From Chroococcidiopsidaceae cyanobacterium CP_BM_ER_R8_30 (GTDB lineage Bacteria; Cyanobacteriota; Cyanobacteriia; Cyanobacteriales; Chroococcidiopsidaceae): a DNA stretch of 64,000 nt. The notes under the pieces were generated by a model. The model saw only the letters and a program-made list of their open reading frames with translations. It had not been told where the DNA came from and did not search any database. The translations under genes were made by a program, and so were the position numbers. Location of the stretch: contig JAFASY010000264.1 in NCBI GenBank assembly GCA_019244235.1, positions 1 through 64,000 on the forward strand, read 5' to 3'. How positions within the stretch are numbered: position 1 is the stretch's first letter; the number at the start of each line of letters is the position of its first letter. Positions 7,671 through 15,852 of this stretch are shown one piece after another.

Positions 7671-8240
7671 TCAGGAAGCGGACACCGTAGATGAACACTT
7701 GCGATTATTTTGACTTTTGATTACCCTACCAGAACTGAGCAAAGAAATTCCTTGTTGTGACTCAGCATTTAACATAACTGCTTCTACTATAGGCGGCGAA
7801 ATTTCTGTTTGGGCTACCCAGTCCACAATAAAGTTGGCACCAAAACCTCCACTAGGGTCGTTTCTCTGTACAAAAAAATTTGTAGAAGCTAGTGCGTTAA
7901 GTTGAATAGGTCCCTCCAAATACTGCTTAACTAATTTTCCATTTGAGTTATAGTAGCGGACAGAAGTAATGATGATAGGATTGGTCAAATCTGTATTACG
8001 AATACTGAGCGTAGTTGCTAGATTGAAAATTCTTTGCTCACTATAAAAAACATGGGAGTAGACAGGAATATAAATGGTTTGACACATTGCTATTTTGAAA
8101 TTTTTATCTAGAGTTACCAACTTGGGAGATGGGGTTACCTGATCCATCTCTGATTGTGACTTTAGTTGATTGTCCGATGGTGTGCAAGATGCAAGAATAA
8201 TCACAGTCATAGATAAATAAAAACAGGGGAACAGTTTCAT
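7671..8240 (-). CDS. DUF3124 lipoprotein (copy 2)
   Basis: 189 residues. Signal peptide with lipobox (VIILASC), linker, then the DUF3124 core: QTIYIPVYSHVFY, LATTLSIRNTDLTNPIIITSVRYYNSNGKLVKQYL and ALASTNFFVQR. It is the upstream member of a tandem duplication, 73 bp from copy 1. The N-terminal linkers and C-termini have diverged most, so the duplication is not very recent. Function unknown. Confidence 0.85.
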   Translation of the reverse strand: MKLFPCFYLSMTVIILASCTPSDNQLKSQSEMDQVTPSPKLVTLDKNFKIAMCQTIYIPVYSHVFYSEQRIFNLATTLSIRNTDLTNPIIITSVRYYNSNGKLVKQYLEGPIQLNALASTNFFVQRNDPSGGFGANFIVDWVAQTEISPPIVEAVMLNAESQQGISLLSSGRVIKSQNNRKCSSTVSAS

Positions 8241-8319
8241 AAAATTACTTAAAGTCTTAAAAAGCTTGCTGTAATTGAACTTGCTCTTTTGGAAGTCGCT
8301 GCCTCCGAACCCTTGAGAG

Positions 8320-9159
8320 CTAGGTCAAACCTGGAAACAAAGGTGCCTCCTCTTTGTTGTATTTAGCTAAATAATTCCGGAAGGATGTTCCACCAGTCCC
8401 AACGTCAACCCCGACTATCTTCAGTTGCTGAATTGCTAGTCCTAAATGAGCTTGATGAAACCGCGTTTGATACTCGTCATAGGCACGAAGACATTGCAGA
8501 ATCGCACTAGCATAGGGATGATTATGCAGGCTTTCGATCCGCTCGCTTAGTGAATTTCCTGTAGCGCGACTGAGAAGGGTTTGATAGTAAGCAGCCAGGT
8601 GGCGATCGCGATACTGCTCAAACCACTCTGCTACTCGATCTCCATACCGACGATTGAACTCACTCTCAGCTATGTGAGGCTTACCCGCAGCATCGTTAGT
8701 GCCGCCCTCCCAGTATTGACGGACACCACTCATAATCTCTAGATGCCGAAACTGAAATGACTGGAAGCCACTAGTAGGGCCAATGCTAGTACGGAATTCA
8801 GCAAAAGCCCGCATAGTACTAAGAATTGGCATTGTATTCACAACGACCTCATAGAGACGAAGGATGCGCTGGAAAAAATAGCACGCCTCGCTTGTATTGC
8901 CAATTACTGGATCTGTCGTATCTCTCAATGCCTCTGCCCAAGCATCTAAAACTCGCTCCATATCAGTAATCATTTGATGGAAGGCAAGTTCACAAATTTG
9001 ATGCACGGTAATAAACAAATCTTCGTCCTTGGAGGCAGTTAGAGGCTGTTTACAACTGAGTAGTGCTTCGATGTTGTGGTAACTCCAGTAATGGTTTTTA
9101 GTTATATCTAATGTTGGGTCAAGCGGCGGCAAAGGTTGGGCATTATAGGGCTCAGACAT
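8320..9159 (-). CDS. kynA: Tryptophan 2,3-dioxygenase
   Basis: 279 residues from the ATG at 9159, which has AAGGAG six bases upstream; a longer frame from 9189 would overlap the upstream gene. Family motifs: ITKNHYWSYHNIEALLSCK near the N-terminus, DLFITVHQICELAFHQM with the haem-pocket His, GPTSGFQSFQFRHLE, and the C-terminal VGTGGTSFRNYL loop. The haem enzyme opens the indole ring of tryptophan to N-formylkynurenine, the first step of the kynurenine pathway. It lies 10 bp after an endonuclease III-like gene, so the two are probably co-transcribed. No other kynurenine gene is in the window. Confidence 0.93.
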   Translation of the reverse strand: MSEPYNAQPLPPLDPTLDITKNHYWSYHNIEALLSCKQPLTASKDEDLFITVHQICELAFHQMITDMERVLDAWAEALRDTTDPVIGNTSEACYFFQRILRLYEVVVNTMPILSTMRAFAEFRTSIGPTSGFQSFQFRHLEIMSGVRQYWEGGTNDAAGKPHIAESEFNRRYGDRVAEWFEQYRDRHLAAYYQTLLSRATGNSLSERIESLHNHPYASAILQCLRAYDEYQTRFHQAHLGLAIQQLKIVGVDVGTGGTSFRNYLAKYNKEEAPLFPGLT

Positions 9160-9169
9160 GATTGGCTCC

Positions 9170-9835
9170 TTAACGATGGGTGTGTACACCGACTTGCTGG
9201 CACATATTCAGCACAGGACAGGTTGAACAGCGTGGTAGGTTTCCCGTGCAGATGTGCTTGCCAAATGGCACCAGTAACTGGTTAATTTCCACCCAGTATT
9301 CGCGTGGTAGTTTAGTTTCCAGGCAAGCCAGGGAAAGTTCTGGCGTGAGGCTTTCTACGTAACCCCACCGATTTGTTACCCGATGTACGTGGATATCAAC
9401 GCCAATGTGTGGCTGGTTACAGGCAATGCCAAGTACGAGATTGGCACATTTAGGACCAACTCCCTTGAAGGAAAGCAATATGTTAGAGTCGCATGGTAGG
9501 ACGCCTTTGTATTCAGATACTACTCGACAAGCAATGGCATGAATTTGACGCGCTTTCGCTTCATGGAAAGTGCTTTCCCCAATCAATTCGTCAAGTTCGG
9601 CTAGTGTGAGATAGCTAACTGCATGTGGCGTGCGGACATGCTGGAACAGGTGGCGAGCGACGGAGATAGTCGTCTCATCCTTCGTGCGGATAGAAATGAT
9701 ACAGGCAACAAGTTGCTCGAAGGGTGAGCAAAAGCCTTCATCAGCCAGCTCGAACAGTGCTGCCTTTGGGAACGGTTTCACTGCCTCGCGAATATGTTGC
9801 ATTGCGACTCTGATATCAAAGGGCTGCTTATCCAT
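9170..9835 (-). CDS. Endonuclease III-like HhH-GPD DNA glycosylase
   Basis: 221 residues from the ATG at 9835 (GAGGGAG eight bases upstream). It contains the helix-hairpin-helix FKGVGPKCANLVL with the catalytic Lys of bifunctional glycosylases, VDIHVHRVTNRWGY with the catalytic Asp, and a C-terminal 4Fe-4S loop with spacing Cys-X6-Cys-X2-Cys-X5-Cys (CTGNLPRCSTCPVLNMC). It should remove oxidised pyrimidines and nick the backbone. It differs from canonical Nth around the substrate loop, so it may be a second, divergent paralogue. It shares a transcript with tryptophan dioxygenase. Confidence 0.88.
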   Translation of the reverse strand: MDKQPFDIRVAMQHIREAVKPFPKAALFELADEGFCSPFEQLVACIISIRTKDETTISVARHLFQHVRTPHAVSYLTLAELDELIGESTFHEAKARQIHAIACRVVSEYKGVLPCDSNILLSFKGVGPKCANLVLGIACNQPHIGVDIHVHRVTNRWGYVESLTPELSLACLETKLPREYWVEINQLLVPFGKHICTGNLPRCSTCPVLNMCQQVGVHTHR

Positions 9836-9977
9836 GTAACTACTCCCTCTATGTCTCAAAGCTGCACCAATATTAAGTTTTCTAACATGCTAGACATTTA
9901 GTGGGGTGATGTACGACTTCTATGATCAGTACCTTGCCACAGACAGCCATAATAGATTACTGTAATGGAGTAGAGTA

Positions 9978-10125
9978 AGTCAGCCTAATCCAGCACTCCA
10001 TCAACAGAGAAATCTGAATGTGCTGGAGCGGAGGAACCAAATTTTGGGGCGTATTTCTGATCCATTCGGTGAGGAGAGGGGCATCTCTCAGCCCTAGCCC
10101 GTCAGCTAACTTCGTCGGCATTGAG
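9978..10125 (+). promoter_or_regulatory. ydaO-yuaA class (cyclic di-AMP) riboswitch
   Basis: The conserved blocks are in order: GCGGAGGAACCAA (10028-10040), TTTTGGGGCG (10042-10051), a GAGAG/CTCTC helix (10074-10089), and AGCCCGTCAGCTAAC followed by TTCGTCGGC (10096-10119). The variable arm CCAGCAC (9990-9996) pairs with GTGCTGG (10020-10026). These match the ydaO-yuaA leader consensus, which senses c-di-AMP and usually turns genes off. About 180 bases separate it from the start of the universal stress protein gene; I see no clear terminator hairpin there, although CTGTCCA-AGC-TGGACAG at 10262-10278 is a candidate regulatory stem close to the start codon. Confidence 0.85.
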
Positions 10126-10302
10126 AGGAGATTGAAGAGTCAGCATTTGTAGTTAGTGCATTGAACTCATCAGTGTCCTTGGCTGGTACTGCTCGGTTTC
10201 GTTGTACTTGCACTTGACCTGAGAGGTTGTTTAATGAGGTTGCGAATAGGTTTTGCCGTTGCTGTCCAAGCTGGACAGGCTAGATGGAGGCGTTGAAGAA
10301 GA

Positions 10303-11019
10303 ATGAATATCAAGCTAATGTTAACGCGTCTGCAAAGCGCCATAGGCAGTCATGACTTAGTTGAACAAATGTTGCTGCTGCCAATAGCTACATCAAGTCA
10401 CGATGCGGCTACGACAAAATCACTTAACTTAGTTGTTGGCTATAACAAAACACCTAGTAGCCAAACGGCTCTCGATCTCACCTTGTGGATTGCCCATCAA
10501 ACTCGTTTAGCAACAAGGGAGCAAGTCATAGTTCATATCGTCTATGTGGTTGAGTCTGAAGGTGGATATCCAGATCTAGACTCCGCTCTTGCCGCCCATT
10601 CATTAGTCGATCGGCAACAGTTGGAACTACCGGAAGGATCTACACTTCGGTCTACCACCCCTATTTTGACTGAACCAAAATATCCGGTATTGGCATCCTC
10701 TTTGCAAATGACGCTTATAGCTCCTCGCTTCAATACCTTATGCGCTCAAGCTAAATCTTTTGAGCAAGCAGACCAAATCTTAGAGCGAGCAAAGCATCTG
10801 GCTCAAGAATGGGGAGGCACTTTCATGACTCACGTACGGGTTGGTGAAGTGGCAACAGAACTGAGAAAAGTGGTTGAATCAGAGGCTGCAACTCTACTGT
10901 GCTTGGGCTGTCATTCCGTTGATCATCCAGTTGTTCAGCAGCTAGGAGCTAATCTCCCCTGTGCTGTGTTGGGTATTCCCAAAGGGCTTAATCAAGCGGA
11001 GGAGCATGGCACAATGTAA
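10303..11019 (+). CDS. Universal stress protein (UspA) family
   Basis: 238 residues. LNLVVGYNKTPSSQTALDLTLWIAHQTR is the first beta strand and helix of a Usp domain. The C-terminal part has HVRVGEVATELRKVVESEAATLLCLGCHSVDHPVVQQLGANLPCAVLGIPKG, the expected nucleotide-loop end of the fold. A long central insertion (about 90-150) is not typical of single-domain UspA. Usp domains are among known c-di-AMP and ATP binders, which fits the c-di-AMP riboswitch upstream. The next gene starts two bases after its stop. Confidence 0.8.
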   Translation: MNIKLMLTRLQSAIGSHDLVEQMLLLPIATSSHDAATTKSLNLVVGYNKTPSSQTALDLTLWIAHQTRLATREQVIVHIVYVVESEGGYPDLDSALAAHSLVDRQQLELPEGSTLRSTTPILTEPKYPVLASSLQMTLIAPRFNTLCAQAKSFEQADQILERAKHLAQEWGGTFMTHVRVGEVATELRKVVESEAATLLCLGCHSVDHPVVQQLGANLPCAVLGIPKGLNQAEEHGTM

Positions 11020-11021
11020 GT

Positions 11022-11822
11022 ATGAACTGGCAAGAAATTTCTGGTAACTGGGTCTTAGTTCCCCAATATCCTGTTGCTGTTGTGCATTTTCTGGGGGGTG
11101 CCTTTGTTGCAGCAGCCCCTCAACTAACCTATCGTTGGTTATTGGAACAACTAGCTGCTGAGGGTTATGTTGTAGTTGCTACACCTTTTGTCAACACATT
11201 AGATCATGCAGCGATCGCTAAGTCTGTCTGGCAAAGTTTCGAGCGAACCCTAGGACAACTACAATCAACCGCTTTACGCCAACGCTACCTCCCAATCTAT
11301 GGGATCGGGCATAGCATGGGCTGCAAACTCCACTTGCTCATCGGTAGCCTCTTTCCCATAGAACGGGCAGGCAATATTCTGATTTCTTTCAATAATTATG
11401 CAGCTGGCGATGCTATCCCCTTGGTGCAGCAGTTTACACCTACCTTCGCCATCGAATTTACCCCCTCGCCGTTAGAAACTAACGCCCTTGTGCGAGAGCG
11501 CTATGATATTCGTCGCAACCTGATTATCAAATTTACCAGTGACACCATTGACCAATCAGTTGCCTTAGCCCAAATCTTACACCAACGCTTTCCCGATATG
11601 GTGACACAGCGAACTTTGACAGGTAGCCACACCACACCTTTAGGGCAAGATATTAGTTGGCAGACTGGAACAACTTTTACACCATTGGATGCCCTTGGTC
11701 AATGGTTCAGGCAAGAGGTTTACCGCGATCTGAATCAGCTAAAACGTATTATTCTCTCGTGGCTAAATCCTCTCAGTCCCTTATCCTCAGAAGGAGCTTC
11801 TAGTTCTCCACGTTCGAACTGA
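11022..11822 (+). CDS. DUF1350 alpha/beta-hydrolase-like protein
   Basis: 266 residues. The N-terminus NWVLVPQYPVAVVHFLGGAFVAAAPQLTYRWLLEQLAAEGYVVVATPF is the DUF1350 signature, and IYGIGHSMGCKLHLLIGS provides a G-H-S-M-G nucleophile elbow. These proteins are found in cyanobacteria and plastids and their substrate is unknown. It is separated from the Usp gene by two bases, so both should fall under the c-di-AMP riboswitch. The C-terminal ~30 residues are low-complexity Ser/Pro. Confidence 0.88.
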   Translation: MNWQEISGNWVLVPQYPVAVVHFLGGAFVAAAPQLTYRWLLEQLAAEGYVVVATPFVNTLDHAAIAKSVWQSFERTLGQLQSTALRQRYLPIYGIGHSMGCKLHLLIGSLFPIERAGNILISFNNYAAGDAIPLVQQFTPTFAIEFTPSPLETNALVRERYDIRRNLIIKFTSDTIDQSVALAQILHQRFPDMVTQRTLTGSHTTPLGQDISWQTGTTFTPLDALGQWFRQEVYRDLNQLKRIILSWLNPLSPLSSEGASSSPRSN

Positions 11823-11878
11823 CCTTGTAAGCAATGCCTGCAAAGCCTTGATAGATATTCATACTGCTCATAATTCAA

Positions 11879-11950
<72 letters not shown>

Positions 11951-12033
11951 TCACGAATTCTTATATTAACGGTAAAAAAGGTAATTTGGCAAGTCATCGA
12001 ACAAAATTTCCGTACTGCTAGCAATAATTATCT

Positions 12034-12582
12034 CTACGGCAATCCCATGCGCAACTCAGCTAAACGCTGCCGAGCCTTAGCGTTTATTGAATTGGCTAAA
12101 AACCTGCCGGAAGATTGTTTTCGGGACTGCTGTCGCCTTACCCGCGCAGAAGTTGATTTTACTTCACAACCAAGTTGCTGTGCTGACATCCACTCAGCAC
12201 CATAACCCATTACCATGAGCTGCTGTATTCTGTCCGATGTCGCAACAATCAGTCTTGTTGGTTGGGCTTGCTGTAAGTAGGGACGGAAAGCAGCACAAGC
12301 TTTTTCTATGTAAGTATCAGCAGTTTGTCCGAAGTCAGTATAGTGAACCGATAAATACTGATTAATAACTTCCTGATGGCTACAGTTTTTTTGGTACTGT
12401 GCATCAAATATAACTCTAGTATCAAAACCCTGGAAAGCGCTGTAGTTGAGTAAAGCTTCAACCAATTGCCAGCGAGCAGCCTCTAGCCCATCGCGATCAC
12501 GGGTCAGTTTTAAGTAAGACCAAGCTCCAACGATATTATAGCCGTCCACCAGCAAAACGGCTTCGGGTAAGGAACGAACCAT
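12034..12582 (-). CDS. NYN-domain (YacP/Rae1-like) putative ribonuclease
   Basis: 182 residues. AVLLVDGYNIVGAW at the N-terminus supplies the first acidic residue of the NYN/PIN fold, TRVIFDAQY a second, and TDFGQTADTYIEKAC plus LIVATSDRIQQ the remaining acidic positions. The Bacillus homologue Rae1/YacP is a ribosome-associated endoribonuclease. The C-terminal 40 residues are basic (ARVRRQQSRKQSSGRF) and could bind RNA. It has its own AT-rich upstream region. Confidence 0.88.
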   Translation of the reverse strand: MVRSLPEAVLLVDGYNIVGAWSYLKLTRDRDGLEAARWQLVEALLNYSAFQGFDTRVIFDAQYQKNCSHQEVINQYLSVHYTDFGQTADTYIEKACAAFRPYLQQAQPTRLIVATSDRIQQLMVMGYGAEWMSAQQLGCEVKSTSARVRRQQSRKQSSGRFLANSINAKARQRLAELRMGLP

Positions 12583-12720
12583 AATTGAGACTCTCTCTTT
12601 GCTAAAGTTAACACTATTTATTCACGATCTTAATATTAAAATAAGTATTGTTTCTCACATTTGTTATGCAAAACCCATGCGTCTTGCTTAAGTAGTACAA
12701 GTAGCATTAACGATACAAAG

Positions 12721-12746
12721 AAAACCCCAGCCTTAAAGGCTGAGGC
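12721..12746 (-). terminator. Terminator after the CbiO-type ATPase gene
   Basis: On the minus strand CCTCAGCC-TTTAA-GGCTGGGG is followed by TTTT. It lies 63 bp past the stop of the ABC ATPase gene. The sequence also resembles hairpins at the ends of small mobile elements, so the function is probable rather than certain. Confidence 0.6.
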
Positions 12747-12808
12747 AGTACTCACAATAGTTTTTATGAGCAAGAACTATGTTTGTGCTCTGACTATAGC
12801 AACGTTAA

Positions 12809-13507
12809 CTAGGGTATTGTCTCTTGAATTTGCATCAGACGTTGCATCAGACGTTTGGGTTCACCTCGATCTACTACCTGACCTTGTTCCAACAAGAAAG
12901 CGCCATCACAGTAATTTAACTCATCTAAGCGATGCGTCACCCATAGTGCAGTCATGCCAGTGCTTTTGACTAAGCGTCGCACTTGAGCTACCAGATCGAG
13001 CTGGCTATCTGGATCGAGCAGAGCTGTAGGTTCATCCAGCAACAGAACTTGGCAGTGGCGCGCGATCGCACCAGCGATCGCCACTCGTTGTTTTTGACCC
13101 CCACTGAGTGCGTAGATAGGTCGTCGTTGCAGCTCTAATAAATTCACTGCCGAGAGTGCCTCTGTTACCCTCTGGCGGACTTGAGCCAGTGGCAACTTTT
13201 CCTCCACTAACCCAAACGCCACATCAGCTCCAACTGTTGGCATGACTAGTTGATGATCGGGATTTTGAAAGACAAAGCCGACGGGATGCAAAAGCTGAAT
13301 TTTACCTGACTGAGGTGTCAGCAGCCCCGCTAGCAATCTTAATAAGGTTGATTTCCCGCTGCCATTGTTACCCAAGAGCATCCAGAATTCACCCCTAGGT
13401 ACATCTATCCCAAAGGATTTCAAGACATCTTCGCCTTGAGGCCATCTAAAGTGTACATCCTGCACCTTAATTGCTAGTTCCGCATTAACATTAGCAGTCT
13501 GGTTCAT
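12809..13507 (-). CDS. cbiO: Energy-coupling factor type ABC transporter ATPase (CbiO-like)
   Basis: 232 residues. Walker A GNNGSGKST (about 47-55), Q-loop FQNPDHQLVMPTVGADVAFGL, signature ALSGGQKQR, Walker B VLLLDEPTALLD and switch His WVTHRLDEL are all present. The QNPDHQ Q-loop is typical of cobalt/biotin/vitamin ECF ATPases. No transmembrane partner is adjacent, as with the orphan cyanobacterial CbiO related to plant ABCI10. Near the end a 12-base direct repeat encodes RLMQRLMQ. The start overlaps the upstream UPF0367 stop by four bases (ATGA). Confidence 0.9.
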   Translation of the reverse strand: MNQTANVNAELAIKVQDVHFRWPQGEDVLKSFGIDVPRGEFWMLLGNNGSGKSTLLRLLAGLLTPQSGKIQLLHPVGFVFQNPDHQLVMPTVGADVAFGLVEEKLPLAQVRQRVTEALSAVNLLELQRRPIYALSGGQKQRVAIAGAIARHCQVLLLDEPTALLDPDSQLDLVAQVRRLVKSTGMTALWVTHRLDELNYCDGAFLLEQGQVVDRGEPKRLMQRLMQIQETIP

Positions 13508-13773
13508 TCTGCTAAAGCGAAGAAACCAGGTGGTCTGCCACTAGCAGCCGATGTACCAGCTTTTTGAGAAATCTGTACGCCAGAAATTTCACTTGAGCGG
13601 ATAGCAACCTTCTTCTCAGTTTGGCGATCACAAGTCAGCTCAATAATATCAGGATGACCGGATCGCATCGCTTCCATGATTTGCTGGTATAATGCCTCAG
13701 CATCTTCAGAAGACTTACGCTGAACGGATAGTGGGAAAGGCGTGTTCTTTAATGTTAAGTCGATAGTGAACAT
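13504..13773 (-). CDS. UPF0367 conserved cyanobacterial protein
   Basis: 89 residues. MFTIDLTLKNTPFPLSVQRK, the middle QQIMEAMRSGHPDIIELTCD and the end GRPPGFFALAE are hallmarks of UPF0367, a family restricted to cyanobacteria and of unknown function. Its stop overlaps the CbiO-type ATPase start by four bases, so the two are translationally coupled, which hints at a shared transport role. Confidence 0.92.
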   Translation of the reverse strand: MFTIDLTLKNTPFPLSVQRKSSEDAEALYQQIMEAMRSGHPDIIELTCDRQTEKKVAIRSSEISGVQISQKAGTSAASGRPPGFFALAE

Positions 13774-14548
13774 GCAGCGTTGAGTATTTGAGTTCTAATA
13801 CCTATCTTAACGTGACCTTCTGTAAATGTGCTCTCCTTAAGCTTGCTCAATCTAGTTTTCCAAGATCTAAAGTGCTATAGCTTAACTTCCGTATGACTAA
13901 CGTCTTTTATCTTTCTCAAGGTTAGTTCTAACCTTGAGTTCAAAACTATAACAGATAAAGTTTAATATGACCATATGGAGAGTCATCTTTAGCCGATTTT
14001 AGTAGACTTAAGTTATTCATCTAGCATCTTTAGATAAAGAGGAATAAAATCAATGATGAAAATAAAATGAAATTTTGTTAAGCCATGAGAACGAAAACTT
14101 ATTCCTCCCTTAGAAAGACGCAGTAATATCCTTTAAGCTGTTAGCTTATTTGAAAAAGAAAGATAAACTTTTCTACACTTCCAGCAAATTCATTTACCGT
14201 CTTTTTTGTTTATTTCAAAAGCTCTGTAAGCTTTTAATTAGGAAAATCGTCTAATCTTAGCACAACTAGTGCCTTCTTTTATTCACGCTTTTCTTAATTG
14301 TTTGAATGGTTGTAGGCTAATCTTAGCAAGATGTCAAATCCTAACAATGATACATTGAAGACGAGAGAAATTATTTGCATTTAGAAGCAGAGAAATATGT
14401 AGCAAAGAGCTTGTCAAAAAGAATAATGACGATAAGCACAAAGCATGAGTTTACTAAAGTCTTTTGGTTGAGGGAAAATACTTCTTTAAGCTTAGTTAGC
14501 TTGAAGTAATATGTGAGAGAAGAATGCGAAAACGGGAGCGATCTTGTT
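13774..14548. other. 775-base AT-rich intergenic region
   Basis: No convincing gene was found on either strand. The region is unusually AT-rich for this window. It contains a perfect 22-base palindromic sequence at 13916-13937 and two copies of CTAATCTTAGCA at 14251-14262 and 14317-14328. It holds the upstream regions of both the UPF0367-cbiO pair (minus) and the SDR gene (plus). Confidence 0.6.
13916..13937. repeat. Perfect 10-bp inverted repeat with TT spacer
   Basis: TCAAGGTTAG-TT-CTAACCTTGA. No T-run follows on either strand, so a terminator is unlikely. It lies 143 bp upstream of the UPF0367 start and about 610 bp upstream of the SDR gene. It could be a dimeric regulator site or a stable hairpin in a leader. 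Confidence 0.6.
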
Positions 14549-15739
14549 ATGAATATGTCAAAACCTGAAGTTGTTGTTATCACTGGAGCCTCAGCCGGAA
14601 TCGGCCGTGCAACTGTGAGAGCATTTGCTAAGCGTGGTGCTTATATTGGACTAGTTGCCCGTAGTCGTGACGGATTAGAAGGGGCGTGTAGAGAGGTTGA
14701 AGAGGCGGGTGGTAAAGCTTTAGTGCTGCCAACCGACGTTTCCGATCCAGATCAAGTAGAGAAGGCGGCAGCAGCTGTTGAAGAGGCGTTTGGACCAATT
14801 GATATCTGGGTTAACGATGCAATGGCATCGATTTTGTCGCCTTTTATGGAGATCAAACTAGAGGATTTTCGCCGTGCTACTGAGGTAACCTACCTAGGAT
14901 ATGTCTACGGTACGATGGCAGCGCTGCGCCGGATGAAGCCACGCGACCGGGGAACAATTGTACAGGTGGGTTCTGCACTTGCCTACCGCTCTATACCGCT
15001 CCAGTCAGCGTATTGCGGTGCTAAGGCAGCGATCCGGGGTTTTACTGATTCGTTGCGTTGCGAACTACTCCACGATCGCAGCAACGTCCGTCTCACGATG
15101 GTACAGATGCCAGCTGTGAATACGCCTCAATTTAATTGGATCAAGAGCAATATGCCGCATAGGCCGCAACCCGTGCCACCTATATTCCAACCCGAGGTAG
15201 CTGCTGAGGCAATTTATTGGGCAGCACACCACGATCGGCGCGAACTCTACGTCGGTAGTTCTACAGTGGAAGCAATTTTGGGGACCAAAGTGGCACCCGG
15301 ACTGCTAGATCGATACCTTGCATCCTCAGGATATAGCGGACAGCAAACACAAGAATTAGAGGATAAGAATCGCCCCGACAATCTGTGGGAGCCACTTCCG
15401 GGCGACCACGGGGCTCACGGTCGCTTTGATAACCGGGCACAGGATTGGAGTCCACAGCTATGGGCGACTCAAAATCAAGACATGCTTATTCTTGCTGCTG
15501 GTGCTGGCATTGCCTGTGTAGCTCTTGGAGCTTATTTGGGATCTCAATCTCAGCCTAAGCAATCTGCGGCAACTGAACACAATGGAAATAAAATTACCGG
15601 GTCAGAAATTAGCTCGGAAGTTGTTAGGCAGGTCAATCCTGCTAGTAAGATCGATCAATTGCAAATCTTGATGGGACTGGCTCAACTGGGTTGGAAAGCG
15701 CTAGCAGGAAAACCGCAAAAAAACTCAAGAGCTGAATAA
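14549..15739 (+). CDS. Short-chain dehydrogenase/reductase with C-terminal membrane segment
   Basis: 396 residues from the ATG at 14549 (GGGAG ten bases upstream; a GTG at 14513 is less likely). The classical SDR core fills the first ~245 residues: VVITGASAGIGRATV, the NAG-equivalent VNDAMAS (Asn-Asp instead of Asn-Ala-Gly), VGSALAYRS and the catalytic YCGAKAA. About 150 extra residues follow, including a hydrophobic helix MLILAAGAGIACVALGAYLG, so the protein may be membrane-tethered. It heads a same-strand group with the DJ-1/PfpI and hydrolase genes. Substrate unknown. Confidence 0.88.
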   Translation: MNMSKPEVVVITGASAGIGRATVRAFAKRGAYIGLVARSRDGLEGACREVEEAGGKALVLPTDVSDPDQVEKAAAAVEEAFGPIDIWVNDAMASILSPFMEIKLEDFRRATEVTYLGYVYGTMAALRRMKPRDRGTIVQVGSALAYRSIPLQSAYCGAKAAIRGFTDSLRCELLHDRSNVRLTMVQMPAVNTPQFNWIKSNMPHRPQPVPPIFQPEVAAEAIYWAAHHDRRELYVGSSTVEAILGTKVAPGLLDRYLASSGYSGQQTQELEDKNRPDNLWEPLPGDHGAHGRFDNRAQDWSPQLWATQNQDMLILAAGAGIACVALGAYLGSQSQPKQSAATEHNGNKITGSEISSEVVRQVNPASKIDQLQILMGLAQLGWKALAGKPQKNSRAE

Positions 15740-15746
15740 AAACTAG

Positions 15747-15786
15747 CAGTAGCCATTGGACAAATTGAGAAGACTAATGGCTACTG
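15747..15786 (+). repeat. Intercistronic hairpin between SDR and PfpI genes
   Basis: CAGTAGCCATT (15747-15757) pairs perfectly with AATGGCTACTG (15776-15786) around an 18-base loop. No U-tract follows. It lies immediately after the SDR stop and could stabilise or attenuate the transcript entering the next gene. Confidence 0.55.
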
Positions 15787-15852
15787 TCATGCTCCTAAGG
15801 TGGGTATATGATGCAATGCCTCCCTGGAGCAATCCACAATGGAGGGACACCA

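Noticed and set aside
10020..10147. Short frame of ~42 codons beginning ATGTGCTGG
   Set aside because: It lies within the conserved ydaO riboswitch and has no ribosome-binding site.
12661..12969. Frame on the plus strand across the end of the ABC ATPase
   Set aside because: It is antisense to the conserved C-terminus of the ATPase and lacks any domain.
14513..14548. Upstream GTG start for the SDR protein
   Set aside because: The added 12 residues are charged and unlike SDR N-termini; GGGAG suits the ATG at 14549.
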